From positions 62,001 through 126,000 of the forward strand of contig JAZQEI010000011.1 in NCBI GenBank assembly GCA_045538935.1: DNA of 64,000 bases, given 5' to 3'. The notes under the pieces were generated by a model that saw only the letters and a program-made list of their open reading frames with translations, made no database searches and was not told the origin of the DNA. The translations under genes were made by a program, and so were the position numbers. Source of the stretch: RGIG3013 sp045538935. Its GTDB lineage: Bacteria; Bacillota; Clostridia; Oscillospirales; Acutalibacteraceae. Positions within the stretch are counted from its first letter, which is position 1, and each line of letters starts with the position of its first letter. Shown piece by piece: positions 51,329-60,422 of this stretch.

Positions 51329-54300
51329 CTAATTATGGCACCTCCTTTTACGGAGATGATATGTATAAATACTTAAGGCTACCGCTATAAGCGTTGTGCC
51401 AAAAATATAAAACATACTAGTTCCTATACTACCCGATTCGGGCAGCGGAACAGCTTCAACATTGCGAACAATAATGTTGTAGGCTGTACTACCCGCTTCG
51501 GCATAATAACTATCTTCAACTGCTACCGAACCATCTTCGTTAATAACAAAATAAATATATTCAGTAAGAGGAAGATATCCGTCTGGCGGATGTTGTTCGG
51601 TTAGTCTATATCTCACGCCACATTTAAGGTTATCAAATATAAGTGTTCCGGCATCGCCGGTAGTAGCAGTTTTGGCAATTTCGGTTGATATTACATTACC
51701 GTGTGCATCAACGCCCTCAAGCAAAAATGTTGCATTTTTTAACTGCACACTCTTGCTTAAATCTGTCTTTGTAAGACGCAACATAACACGCTTAGTTGTA
51801 TTAGTAACCGTAAGTGTAACATGCGGGTTACCGTCTTGGTCTGTAGACTGAACAGGTATTCCGTATGATGCCAACCAGTTTACAAATGCACCATCTGCCT
51901 TGGCGGTCTCGGTACCAATGGCTATTTCTTTAATAGACCATTCTATTTTAGCACCGTTTACATATATAGGTAAGTTTTTCCAGGTGTGCTGCCAACTATT
52001 ATCGTTGCTAAGTACTATCTGCGGTTCAACACCGGCTATAACCGTAGTTACCAATTTACCATTAGCAAGAAGCTGTACTGTAACAGGTTGCCATTCGTTT
52101 TCGGGGCAGTCCCAGGTTTTCTTTGCCGTCACTGACAAAATATCTGTATTATTTCCTATAACAAGTATGCCATTTACATACTTAATCATTTGACTGTTAC
52201 CGCCTATAATACCGATTGTTTTTTGATCGTCGGTATAGCCGATTTCAATATCTGCTATAGGAGAATAACCAGTAGGAGCATTAACTTCTTGAACAGTTAT
52301 ATTTCCTAAATCGTAACTAAAGTTTTCAATAGAAATTTCAAAATAACCGTTTGCCGTTCCGCTAAGCACGGTATGTGCACCATTGTCTGGATCATATTCG
52401 TAACTGTCGGTTTGACTGTTATAATTGAATTTTAACGGTATGTTGTTTTGCAAAAGCTTAAAAGTTGCGCCACCAATAGAAACACCCGTTAACGCATCCT
52501 GCTTCTTTATGACAATAGAATTGCTTTTATTATAAATGTTTGTGAACTCGGCTCGAAGCACCTCATCTACGCCCTCATCAAGTGCATAAGTCATACCACT
52601 AACCGTCAAAGATGTACCTGAGCCCGTAATAGATTGATCACCATGAGCATCCATAACGGTATACTCAGAATATACACCAAAATCTACTCCGGGGTCACCA
52701 AACAAATGAGGATGTTCTGTAATCTCCCACAATTCACCATAGTCTACATTGGTGATTTCCCATATATAAGTGTCGGTAGTAGAATCGTAAGATGTATAAT
52801 TTTCTAGATTTAAAACCGTGTTTGTTCCGGCTGTGATGTCGGTAGCATCAATATAAAAATCTGTTTTTGCTTCGGCAATTAATTCCTTGTTGCCGGCGAA
52901 GGTTTTATACACATGAATAAGGCCCTCTTTTTTAACTAATTTACCGTCTATATGCCACGCATCATCTTGCGCTTTAAAAACATACCATCTAATAGCATAT
53001 TCTCTATCGTTAAGATCTTCTGCCTTAACGGGCTCACCTCCAACCGACAAATAACCCGTTTTGGCATACTGCACAAGGCTTTCAAATATGTAGTCATCGG
53101 TCGGGAATGCGCTTAACCATACACCTTCTAATCTTTCACCGTATAAAGCACGAATTTCTTGGTCAGCTCCGTATGAGTTGTCGGCAGTAGTATCGGCAAT
53201 ATGATATCGGTTGTGAAGTTGCGAAGTAGATAGACTTGTATCTATGCCGCCCACATAAGCCGAAAATAATTCGTTTGTATATTTATTTGAATCTTGTCCG
53301 GTAATATTACCGTCTGTATCAACCGCAACCGAGTCAAAACGTATAAAAAATGAAGCTGTTTGAACTGCCGCATAATCCCAAACTGCTGTTAGATTTATGC
53401 TTGAACCTGTTGCATACTGTAATAATTCTTCCCAAACGAGTGTTGTGTTTGGTTGGATAATAACATCACTGTTAGCAACTTTCCACCCCTTAAACCGTAC
53501 AACTCTGGAAAGTCCTGTTGAGTTGTTATTAACCTTTCCCTCAACACTTTGCTGTGATACATTTCTTATGGTTGCCAAAGAGCCTTCATTATAACCGTCT
53601 GTAACAACCGTGCTTGACAAGCCCGCAATAGTTGGCTTTGTTGAAACAGTTACTCCGCTGACATTTGGAAAATTAACATTGTAATTAATATTTACAAAGG
53701 TTATTGGCCCTAGATTTGTTGCTGTAAACGTTGTTTTCTGCGTAATAGTAACGGCCTGGCCGGCAGCATATGTGGTATTAGAATCTGACCACTCATAATT
53801 ACCTGTCGGCAAAATTACCGTTGTTCCCGAGCGAACAACCTGTGAAGTAGTATTGCCATCTGGATACTGATATGTAACGGTATAAAATGCAAATGCCGTA
53901 CTTGTAGCCGATGCATTACTTGGTATAATGCGAACATACCTTGCCGCTTTTGAAGCAGTGTTTCTTTGTCGGTAGGCAATTGTGGTAGTAACCGAGTTCA
54001 TACCAATATTAGTGGTTGTATATCCGCTGTTTACTGATGTAGAAACTGAAATATCAAAAGAATTATATGCGTAATTGGTTCCAAGTGTACTGTTTACTAG
54101 CTCTAATACATTACTTGTAGGAATGGTATAGTCATAACGGTTATATGTACCGCTTGCCGTAGTAGAATAAGGTAAAGTTCCTATGCAAGTCCAATTTCCA
54201 TCAAGATAAATATAGAAATTGGCATTATAATTTGTCGTTACGGGTGTATCGTTTATGCTTAATGTCGTAACGTTATTTGATTGTGATTCTTGCTCATCTA

Positions 54301-54814
54301 TGGCAAGGGTTTGTGCATTATTAATTTTTTCGTTCAGTACAATATCAGGCAAATTTTCTTCGTCTGAGATTGTATTATTAAGTTGGGCTACTGTGTCTTG
54401 CGTTAGGCCCATTGTATTAACATCGTCAGATGACTCAGCACTATTTATATTTGAATTAAAATTTAAAGCCGAAGACATTGTATCGGTAATTACATTCTCA
54501 AGCGAGTAACTTTTGCTGTTTCCAAGCAAGGTTAAAATTTCATTAATATCATTATCCTTCAAAAGAACAATATAACAGTTTCCGTCATGCATATGCGACA
54601 GTTTTTCACACACAAGAAAATCGCCTTTATAACAGTCGTCTGTATGCGTATGTTCTTCTATTCCACACCGTATTTCTTGCTCAAGTGCTAATGAATGAGT
54701 AATATTTAGGCAAAACAAAACAACGCAAAATGCAATACAAATAATCGCACAAATTGCGTAGAATACTATGCTTTTAATATTCAGTTGTAATTTTCTTTCA
54801 TTAAAAGCATTCAT
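51329..54814 (-). CDS. Large pilus tip/adhesin protein with Cna-B repeats (LPESG)
   Basis: A 1161-residue surface protein. An N-terminal membrane/signal segment (about 14-40), then a short Cys/His motif EEHTHTDDCY...CEKLSHMHDGNCY seen in many clostridial Cna-B proteins, a long Ser/Thr/Asn-rich region with beta domains (an InlB-like YQYPDGNTTSQVV stretch), then three or more Cna-B-type domains with E-box-like VQEVNAPTGY and LTEQHPPDGY, the sorting signal LPESG and a membrane helix with RKRR tail. Size and first place among the pilins fit the tip adhesin. Confidence 0.85.
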   Translation of the reverse strand: MNAFNERKLQLNIKSIVFYAICAIICIAFCVVLFCLNITHSLALEQEIRCGIEEHTHTDDCYKGDFLVCEKLSHMHDGNCYIVLLKDNDINEILTLLGNSKSYSLENVITDTMSSALNFNSNINSAESSDDVNTMGLTQDTVAQLNNTISDEENLPDIVLNEKINNAQTLAIDEQESQSNNVTTLSINDTPVTTNYNANFYIYLDGNWTCIGTLPYSTTASGTYNRYDYTIPTSNVLELVNSTLGTNYAYNSFDISVSTSVNSGYTTTNIGMNSVTTTIAYRQRNTASKAARYVRIIPSNASATSTAFAFYTVTYQYPDGNTTSQVVRSGTTVILPTGNYEWSDSNTTYAAGQAVTITQKTTFTATNLGPITFVNINYNVNFPNVSGVTVSTKPTIAGLSSTVVTDGYNEGSLATIRNVSQQSVEGKVNNNSTGLSRVVRFKGWKVANSDVIIQPNTTLVWEELLQYATGSSINLTAVWDYAAVQTASFFIRFDSVAVDTDGNITGQDSNKYTNELFSAYVGGIDTSLSTSQLHNRYHIADTTADNSYGADQEIRALYGERLEGVWLSAFPTDDYIFESLVQYAKTGYLSVGGEPVKAEDLNDREYAIRWYVFKAQDDAWHIDGKLVKKEGLIHVYKTFAGNKELIAEAKTDFYIDATDITAGTNTVLNLENYTSYDSTTDTYIWEITNVDYGELWEITEHPHLFGDPGVDFGVYSEYTVMDAHGDQSITGSGTSLTVSGMTYALDEGVDEVLRAEFTNIYNKSNSIVIKKQDALTGVSIGGATFKLLQNNIPLKFNYNSQTDSYEYDPDNGAHTVLSGTANGYFEISIENFSYDLGNITVQEVNAPTGYSPIADIEIGYTDDQKTIGIIGGNSQMIKYVNGILVIGNNTDILSVTAKKTWDCPENEWQPVTVQLLANGKLVTTVIAGVEPQIVLSNDNSWQHTWKNLPIYVNGAKIEWSIKEIAIGTETAKADGAFVNWLASYGIPVQSTDQDGNPHVTLTVTNTTKRVMLRLTKTDLSKSVQLKNATFLLEGVDAHGNVISTEIAKTATTGDAGTLIFDNLKCGVRYRLTEQHPPDGYLPLTEYIYFVINEDGSVAVEDSYYAEAGSTAYNIIVRNVEAVPLPESGSIGTSMFYIFGTTLIAVALSIYTYHLRKRRCHN

Positions 54815-54838
54815 TGCAAGCCACTCTTTAACAAAAAA

Positions 54839-55378
54839 TTATTTTATAGCTTTAAATGGGTTAAGTGAAAACACAACTTTTCCTATAAGTCTATCTTCTG
54901 TTACAACCCCTATTTCAACAAGTCTGCTATCCATGGCAATCTCTCGGTTATCACCCAAAACAAAATAAGATTTTGCAGGGACGGTATATGGAAAATTAAG
55001 ATTACACTGTCCAAGGGTATTTTTTTGAACATACGGTTCATCTAACGCTTGTCCGTTAACCGAAACCGTACCAAACACATCAATTGAAATCTGATTATTG
55101 CCTGTTGCTACAACTCGTCGAACTATAACTTTATTATTGTAGTGAAAGGCTACTATGTCTCCGGTATTTATTTCTGACATTTTATTTACAATTAATATTT
55201 GTCCATCATTAAGCGTGGGTGACATACTGCTCCCATAATACTTAACAACAGGCATAATAAATGTAAACAAATTCAGCAAAAGAGATACCGTTACAATAAT
55301 AACTAGAACTATTTTTGCGGTTTTTTGAAAAACTTGACTTTTAAAAAAGTTCTGCTTTTGTTTTAAATGCTTTGCCAC
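54839..55378 (-). CDS. Pilus-associated signal peptidase I homologue with Lys-to-Arg change
   Basis: A 179-residue S26 protein from a GTG (TAGGAG upstream). Membrane helix about residues 22-45; the nucleophile serine is present in YYGSSMSPTL, the box E GDNREIAMDSR is present. Box D reads VIVRRVVATGN where active enzymes have K-R-V: both arginines are CGA codons, so the general-base lysine seems replaced. In streptococcal pilus islands, similar inactive signal peptidases (SipA) are needed for pilus assembly as chaperones. By analogy this may be non-catalytic. First gene of the pilus operon. Confidence 0.82.
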   Translation of the reverse strand: MAKHLKQKQNFFKSQVFQKTAKIVLVIIVTVSLLLNLFTFIMPVVKYYGSSMSPTLNDGQILIVNKMSEINTGDIVAFHYNNKVIVRRVVATGNNQISIDVFGTVSVNGQALDEPYVQKNTLGQCNLNFPYTVPAKSYFVLGDNREIAMDSRLVEIGVVTEDRLIGKVVFSLNPFKAIK

Positions 55379-55420
55379 TTTATTATCTCCTATGTAGGTA
55401 TAATAATCCTAAGATAACAT

Positions 55421-55449
55421 ATTATACTACAAAACAAAGAAATTATCAA
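55421..55449 (-). promoter_or_regulatory. Promoter of the pilus operon
   Basis: Minus-strand TTGATA (55444-55449), 17-base spacer, TATAAT (55421-55426). No phase-variable repeat or invertible element is visible around it. Confidence 0.75.
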
Positions 55450-55614
55450 TATTCAAATAATATTGACTTTTATAAACCTTTTTGCATTCTTTCACGTTCA
55501 TCTACACAATACCGGTATTACTAAATAGTTCAAATCTTTTTTATCTCTACTATAAACCTCGTTAAATCTTTCAGAATATCATCGAGCTAATTGTATTATA
55601 AGCGCAAATAAATT

Positions 55615-55650
55615 AAACCTAATCATACTGTATTGTACGATTAGGTTTTT
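55615..55650 (+). terminator. Terminator-like hairpin between divergent promoters
   Basis: AAACCTAATC and GATTAGGTTTTT with an AT-rich loop. It points in the plus direction although no plus-strand gene lies upstream, so it may insulate the deoC promoter or end a short unseen transcript. Confidence 0.6.
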
Positions 55651-55661
55651 ATTTATAATTG

Positions 55662-55690
55662 TTGACTGGAAGTTAAAAAAAGGGTATAAT
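55662..55690 (+). promoter_or_regulatory. Promoter of the nucleoside/RNA salvage operon
   Basis: TTGACT (55662-55667), 17-base spacer, TATAAT (55685-55690). The -10 box overlaps an ATG at 55689, which rules out that codon as the deoC start. Confidence 0.8.
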
Positions 55691-55724
55691 GAAATGTAAA
55701 ATAAAAAATAGTGAGGTTAGGCTT

Positions 55725-56414
55725 ATGGATATTAAAAAAATTCTTCGCTCTGTAGACCACACCCTCTTAGCCCAGAGCGCTACGTGGGACGATATTAAAG
55801 CTATTTTAGACGATGGCATAAAATATTCTTGTGCATCGTGCTGTATTCCTGCATCGTTTGTAAAGCAGGCTAAGGAATATGTTGGGGACAAGGTTGCTAT
55901 TTGTACCGTAATCGGTTTCCCTAACGGATATTCGACCACCGCTACAAAATGTTTTGAAACCGCCGATGCCATTAAAAACGGTGCAGATGAAATTGACATG
56001 GTTATAAACATCGGTTGGCTAAAAGACAAAAAGTACGATTTGTTACTCAACGAAATTAAAGAAATTAAAGCCGCTTGTGGTGGCAAAATATTAAAGGTAA
56101 TTATAGAAACCTGTTTGCTAACCGATGAAGAAAAGGTAAAGATGTGTGAAATTGTATCTAACTCAGGTGCAGATTTTATTAAAACATCAACCGGTTTTTC
56201 AACCTCCGGTGCAACTTTGCATGATGTTGAAATTTTTGCCAACAATGTTGCAAAGCATCTTAAAATTAAGGCAGCAGGCGGAATTTCTTCGTTAGAGGAC
56301 GCTGAGAATTTTATTAATCTTGGCGCTACAAGACTAGGCACAAGCAGAATAGTAAAAATAGTAAAGGCTTTAGAGAAGGGTGAAGAACATGACAAACAAG
56401 ACACCTCATATTAA
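55725..56414 (+). CDS. deoC: Deoxyribose-phosphate aldolase
   Basis: A 229-residue class I aldolase barrel from the ATG at 55725 (GAGGTTAGG upstream). Opening SVDHTLLAQSATWDDI, catalytic aspartate in DEIDMVINIGWLK, lysine regions in KVIIETCLLTDEEK and FIKTSTGFSTSGAT (Schiff base lysine), and KAAGGISSLEDA. It splits deoxyribose 5-phosphate into acetaldehyde and glyceraldehyde 3-phosphate, the exit step of this operon. Confidence 0.97.
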   Translation: MDIKKILRSVDHTLLAQSATWDDIKAILDDGIKYSCASCCIPASFVKQAKEYVGDKVAICTVIGFPNGYSTTATKCFETADAIKNGADEIDMVINIGWLKDKKYDLLLNEIKEIKAACGGKILKVIIETCLLTDEEKVKMCEIVSNSGADFIKTSTGFSTSGATLHDVEIFANNVAKHLKIKAAGGISSLEDAENFINLGATRLGTSRIVKIVKALEKGEEHDKQDTSY

Positions 56415-57141
56415 TTTACAAGATTCAAACTTAGGCTTTGGCAAAACCGTGCTTATGCCGGGTGACCCATTGCGTGCAAAATATATTGCCGATAACTTTT
56501 TAACCGATGCTGTTTTAGTAAACGGCGTACGCGGTGTTAACGGCTACACAGGCTATTACAAGGGCGTTAAGGTATCGGTTATGGCAAGCGGTATGGGTAT
56601 GCCCTCTATTGGCATTTATTCGTACGAGCTTTACAAGTTCTTCGGCGTACAAAATATTATTCGTGTAGGCTCTGCCGGTGCCATAAATGAAAAGGTTAAG
56701 GTTCGCGATATTGTTATAGGCATGGGCGCTTGCACAAACTCTAACTTCCCATCGCAATACAATTTAAACGGCACCATAGCCCCCATTTGCGATTTTGATA
56801 TGCTAAGCACTGCTAAAAAAATAGCCGATGAGAAAAATCTTAATGTACACATTGGCAACCTTTATTCGTCTGACACTTTTTATGACGATTCTTTCCCTTC
56901 AGCAAACTGGGGCAAAATCGGTTGTCTTGCAGTAGAAATGGAAGCAGCGGCCCTTTATTGCACAGCCATGCGCTACGGTATGCGCGCTTTAGCAATATGC
57001 ACCGTTTCCGATATTTTATATCCCCCATTCACCGCTCTTGACGCTAAAGAGCGTGAGCAAACATTTACTCAAATGATGGAGCTTGCTCTAGACTGCGCAG
57101 TAGAATACGAAAATCTACCCGTTTTAGAGCCAAAGGAATAA
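56389..57141 (+). CDS. deoD: Purine nucleoside phosphorylase (DeoD-type)
   Basis: A 250-residue trimeric/hexameric NP-II type phosphorylase from the ATG at 56389 (AAGGGTG upstream), overlapping deoC by 26 bases. Phosphate site VLMPGDPLRAKYIA, VMASGMGMPSIGIYSYEL, RVGSAGAI, and the base-binding VEMEAAALY with a late TVSDIL. It splits purine (deoxy)nucleosides to base and (deoxy)ribose 1-phosphate. Confidence 0.96.
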   Translation: MTNKTPHINLQDSNLGFGKTVLMPGDPLRAKYIADNFLTDAVLVNGVRGVNGYTGYYKGVKVSVMASGMGMPSIGIYSYELYKFFGVQNIIRVGSAGAINEKVKVRDIVIGMGACTNSNFPSQYNLNGTIAPICDFDMLSTAKKIADEKNLNVHIGNLYSSDTFYDDSFPSANWGKIGCLAVEMEAAALYCTAMRYGMRALAICTVSDILYPPFTALDAKEREQTFTQMMELALDCAVEYENLPVLEPKE

Positions 57142-57142
57142 T

Positions 57143-58309
57143 ATGAAAAGAGTATTTTTAATAGTTCTAGACAGTTTTGGTATAGGCGCCATGCCCGACA
57201 GTGAAGAATATGGCGATATTGGCGTAAACACCCTTTTGTCTATATCTAAATCTGAAAAATTTAAAATAAACAACCTAAAAGAGCTTGGTCTTTTTAATAT
57301 CGACGGCGTCGACTGTATGTCGGGTGTTACATCACCAAAAGCCGCTATATGCCGTTTAAAAGAGCTATCAAAGGGCAAAGACACAACCATAGGTCACTGG
57401 GAAATTGCGGGTATTATCTCTAACAAGCCGCTCCCCACATACCCTAACGGTTTTCCAAAAAGTGTTTTAGATGAGTTGTCACAAAGAACAGGACGAGCCA
57501 TTATTTGCAACAAGCCATATTCGGGCACTAAGGTTATTGAGGACTACGGTGATGAACACGTAAAAACAGGCGCTCTCATTGTTTACACCTCGGCTGACAG
57601 TGTTTTCCAAATAGCCGCTCACGAGGACATTGTGCCCTTAGAAGAGCTATATAATTATTGCAAAATTGCACGTGAAATTTTGGTTGGCGAGCACGGTGTA
57701 GGCCGCGTTATTGCACGTCCATTTACAACGGTAGATGGTGTTTACAAGCGCACCTCTAACCGTCACGACTATTCTTTAGAGCCGCCACACAACACTATGC
57801 TTGACTGCATTAAGTCTAGCGGTCTAGATACCATTGCTGTAGGCAAAATTTACGATATTTTTGCAGGCAAGGGCATTAGTGAGCATGTTTATACATCTTC
57901 TAACCAAGACGGAATGCAAAAAACATTAGAATACGCAAAACGCGATTTTAACGGAATTTGCTTTACTAATCTTGTGGATTTTGATATGCTATATGGTCAT
58001 CGCAACGATGTAGACGGCTATGCTAATGCGCTTAGCGAGTTTGATTTATGGCTTAATGATTTCTTACCGCTGCTAAAGGACGATGACATTCTTATAATAA
58101 CTGCCGACCACGGTTGTGACCCTGCATATTTACAAACCACCGACCACTCGCGTGAGTATGTACCCGCTATCATTTACGGTAATAATATAAATCCTGTAAA
58201 CTGCGGTACAAAAGATGGTTTTTGCACCCTTGCAAAAACTGTGTGTGAATATTTAGGCGTTTCGGCTGATATTGATGGTAAAAGTATATTATCGGAGATA
58301 ATAAAATGA
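57143..58309 (+). CDS. deoB: Phosphopentomutase
   Basis: A 388-residue alkaline-phosphatase-superfamily mutase. Metal site at VLDSFGIGAMPD, the phosphorylated threonine region GKDTTIGHWEIAG, and late ligands VDFDMLYGHRND and TADHGCDP...TDHSREYVP. It converts (deoxy)ribose 1-phosphate to 5-phosphate, linking the phosphorylases with deoC. Starts 1 base after the deoD stop and overlaps cdd by 4 bases. Confidence 0.97.
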   Translation: MKRVFLIVLDSFGIGAMPDSEEYGDIGVNTLLSISKSEKFKINNLKELGLFNIDGVDCMSGVTSPKAAICRLKELSKGKDTTIGHWEIAGIISNKPLPTYPNGFPKSVLDELSQRTGRAIICNKPYSGTKVIEDYGDEHVKTGALIVYTSADSVFQIAAHEDIVPLEELYNYCKIAREILVGEHGVGRVIARPFTTVDGVYKRTSNRHDYSLEPPHNTMLDCIKSSGLDTIAVGKIYDIFAGKGISEHVYTSSNQDGMQKTLEYAKRDFNGICFTNLVDFDMLYGHRNDVDGYANALSEFDLWLNDFLPLLKDDDILIITADHGCDPAYLQTTDHSREYVPAIIYGNNINPVNCGTKDGFCTLAKTVCEYLGVSADIDGKSILSEIIK

Positions 58310-58719
58310 ACAATAACGAACTTGTAAAATTAGCTTTTAGCGCTATGCAAATGGCATATGCCCCCTATTCGGGCTATAAAGTAGGTGCCGCTTTGCTTTC
58401 AAAGTCGGGCAAGGTATATAGCGGTTGCAATATAGAAAGCGCATCGTATTCTCCTACTAACTGTGCCGAGCGCACCGCTTTTTTTAAGGCAATTAGCGAG
58501 GGTGACAGAGAATTCTCAAAAATTGCGGTTGTAGGCGGCAAAGACGGTGTTGTAAATACTCTATTTATGCCATGTGGTGTTTGCCGACAGGTTATGGCAG
58601 AATTTTGTGATGACGATTTTGAAATTATTGTGGCTGAATCTACCGATAATTTTAAGGTTTTTAAACTCCCCGAATTATTACCATTCGGCTTTTCTAAAAG
58701 CAATATAGATGTAAGGTGA
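58306..58719 (+). CDS. cdd: Cytidine deaminase
   Basis: A 137-residue homotetrameric-type deaminase: YAPYSGYKVGAALL, the zinc ligand and catalytic glutamate in NCAERTAFFKAIS, and the second zinc pair PCGVCRQVMAEF. It turns cytidine and deoxycytidine into uridine and deoxyuridine for the phosphorylase encoded next. ATGA overlap with deoB. Confidence 0.97.
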   Translation: MNNNELVKLAFSAMQMAYAPYSGYKVGAALLSKSGKVYSGCNIESASYSPTNCAERTAFFKAISEGDREFSKIAVVGGKDGVVNTLFMPCGVCRQVMAEFCDDDFEIIVAESTDNFKVFKLPELLPFGFSKSNIDVR

Positions 58720-58723
58720 TTAT

Positions 58724-59476
58724 ATGAAACAGTATCATATTGGATTATCTGAAGAGCATAAGGCAAAATATGCAATTATTCCGGGTGACCCTGGAAGAGT
58801 AGAAAAAATTGCGGCTTTTTTAGATAACGCAAAGCAGGTTGGTCTAAACCGCGAATACAACTCATATTTAGGCTATTTAGACGGAGAAAAGGTACTTGTT
58901 GTATCTACAGGTATTGGTGGTCCGTCTTGCGCTATTTGTGTTGAAGAGCTTGCGAAAATAGGTGTTGACACATTTATTAGAGTTGGCACCTGCGGCGGTA
59001 TGCAGCCAAACGTTATGCCCGGTGATGTTATTATTGCTTCCGGTGCTATACGTCAAGACGGCACAAGCAAAGAGTATTTGCCCATAGAATTCCCCGCCGT
59101 TTCAGATTTTTTTGTAACAAGCGCACTTTATAATGCGGCTAACAACTTAAAATATCCTAATCACATTGGTGTTGTTCAGGCTAAAGACAGCTTTTATGGT
59201 CAGCACTCTCCCGAAAGCATGCCTATTTCTTCCGAACTGCTTGCAAAATGGGAGGCTTGGAAAAAAGGCGGATGCTTAGCATCAGAAATGGAGGGTGCAA
59301 CACTCTTTATTGTAAGTGCCGCCCGTAAGCTTCGCTCAGGCGCAGTTTTCCACTGTGTGTGGAATCAAGAAATTTCTCAATCTGCAATGCCCAAAGAGCG
59401 CAATGAAGATACCTCTGCTGCAATAAAAACCGCAATAGAGGCTATTCGCATTTTAATAAAGCAAGATAAGGAATAA
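58724..59476 (+). CDS. udp: Uridine phosphorylase
   Basis: A 250-residue NP-I fold phosphorylase: YAIIPGDPGRVEKIA, VVSTGIGGPSCAICVEEL, RVGTCGGMQPNVMPGD and the nucleoside-binding ASEMEGATLF. The uridine (not purine) assignment rests on the Udp-type opening MKQYHIGL and on the cytidine deaminase immediately upstream. Confidence 0.94.
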   Translation: MKQYHIGLSEEHKAKYAIIPGDPGRVEKIAAFLDNAKQVGLNREYNSYLGYLDGEKVLVVSTGIGGPSCAICVEELAKIGVDTFIRVGTCGGMQPNVMPGDVIIASGAIRQDGTSKEYLPIEFPAVSDFFVTSALYNAANNLKYPNHIGVVQAKDSFYGQHSPESMPISSELLAKWEAWKKGGCLASEMEGATLFIVSAARKLRSGAVFHCVWNQEISQSAMPKERNEDTSAAIKTAIEAIRILIKQDKE

Positions 59477-59480
59477 AATT

Positions 59481-60422
59481 ATGTTCGAAAACGTACTCGA
59501 AAGTATAAAAGCATACGACACCATAGTAATTCACCGTCACTCTAAGCCCGACGGTGATGCTTTGGGTAGTCAAATTGGTATGAAGCACCTTATTCTAGAG
59601 AATTTTCCCGAAAAAACGGTATATACTGTTGGAGATGCATCTAACTACTTTAGCTTTATGAAAGACTGCGTTATGGACATTATACCCGACAGCACCTATA
59701 ACGGCGCATTGGCAATTTTACTTGACTTTGCCGCCCCACACCTTGCAAGTGATGAGCGTTATACGTTGGCCGAAAAAACCGTGCGCATAGACCACCATCT
59801 TTACTGCGAAACCTTTACCGATGTAGAGGTTATAGACAGTAGTTTTGAAAGCTGTTGCGGTATGGTAACTGCCTTTGCGGTAGAAAGCGGTCTTAAAATT
59901 AATGCTACTGCAGGTGAGGCTCTTTATACCGGTATGCTTACCGACTCGGGCCGCTTTAGGTACGACAGCACCAATGCCCGTACCTTTAACTTGGCGGCGG
60001 CTTTAATAGAAACTGGCTTTGATACCAACGAATTATACCGTAATCTTTATTCCGACAAATTTGAAAGCAAATTACTTAAAGCAAAATTCACACTTAAAAT
60101 TAAGTTTACCAAAAATAACGTAGCATATATTTACACCACAAAAGACGAGCTTGCCGAGTTAGAGGCTGACGAGTTTTCTGTATCACGTGGTATGGTTGCT
60201 ACAATGGCCGATATTAAGGGTGTAGACATTTGGGTAAACTTTACCGAAACCGAAAACGGTGTTTTGTGCGAGCTAAGATCTAGCCGTTACAACATAAACC
60301 CCGTTGCTGTAAAATACGGCGGTGGCGGTCATAAAAAAGCAAGCGGTGCTTGTGTTGCAGATTACGACACCGCAATGCAAATGCTCAATGACCTAGATGC
60401 TCTACAAGGAGAAGATGAATGA
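59481..60422 (+). CDS. DHH/DHHA1 phosphoesterase, NrnA-like (copy 1)
   Basis: A 313-residue DHH-superfamily protein. Metal motifs: HRHSKPDGDALGSQIG, LLDFAAPHLASD, RIDHHLYCE and MLTDSGRFRYDS; the C-terminal DHHA1 domain ends in the RNA-binding GGGGHKKASGA. NrnA-like enzymes degrade short oligoribonucleotides and pAp. It is followed by a diverged second copy with a 4-base overlap. Substrate choice (nanoRNA, pAp or cyclic dinucleotide-derived dimers) is not decided by the sequence. Confidence 0.9.
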   Translation: MFENVLESIKAYDTIVIHRHSKPDGDALGSQIGMKHLILENFPEKTVYTVGDASNYFSFMKDCVMDIIPDSTYNGALAILLDFAAPHLASDERYTLAEKTVRIDHHLYCETFTDVEVIDSSFESCCGMVTAFAVESGLKINATAGEALYTGMLTDSGRFRYDSTNARTFNLAAALIETGFDTNELYRNLYSDKFESKLLKAKFTLKIKFTKNNVAYIYTTKDELAELEADEFSVSRGMVATMADIKGVDIWVNFTETENGVLCELRSSRYNINPVAVKYGGGGHKKASGACVADYDTAMQMLNDLDALQGEDE

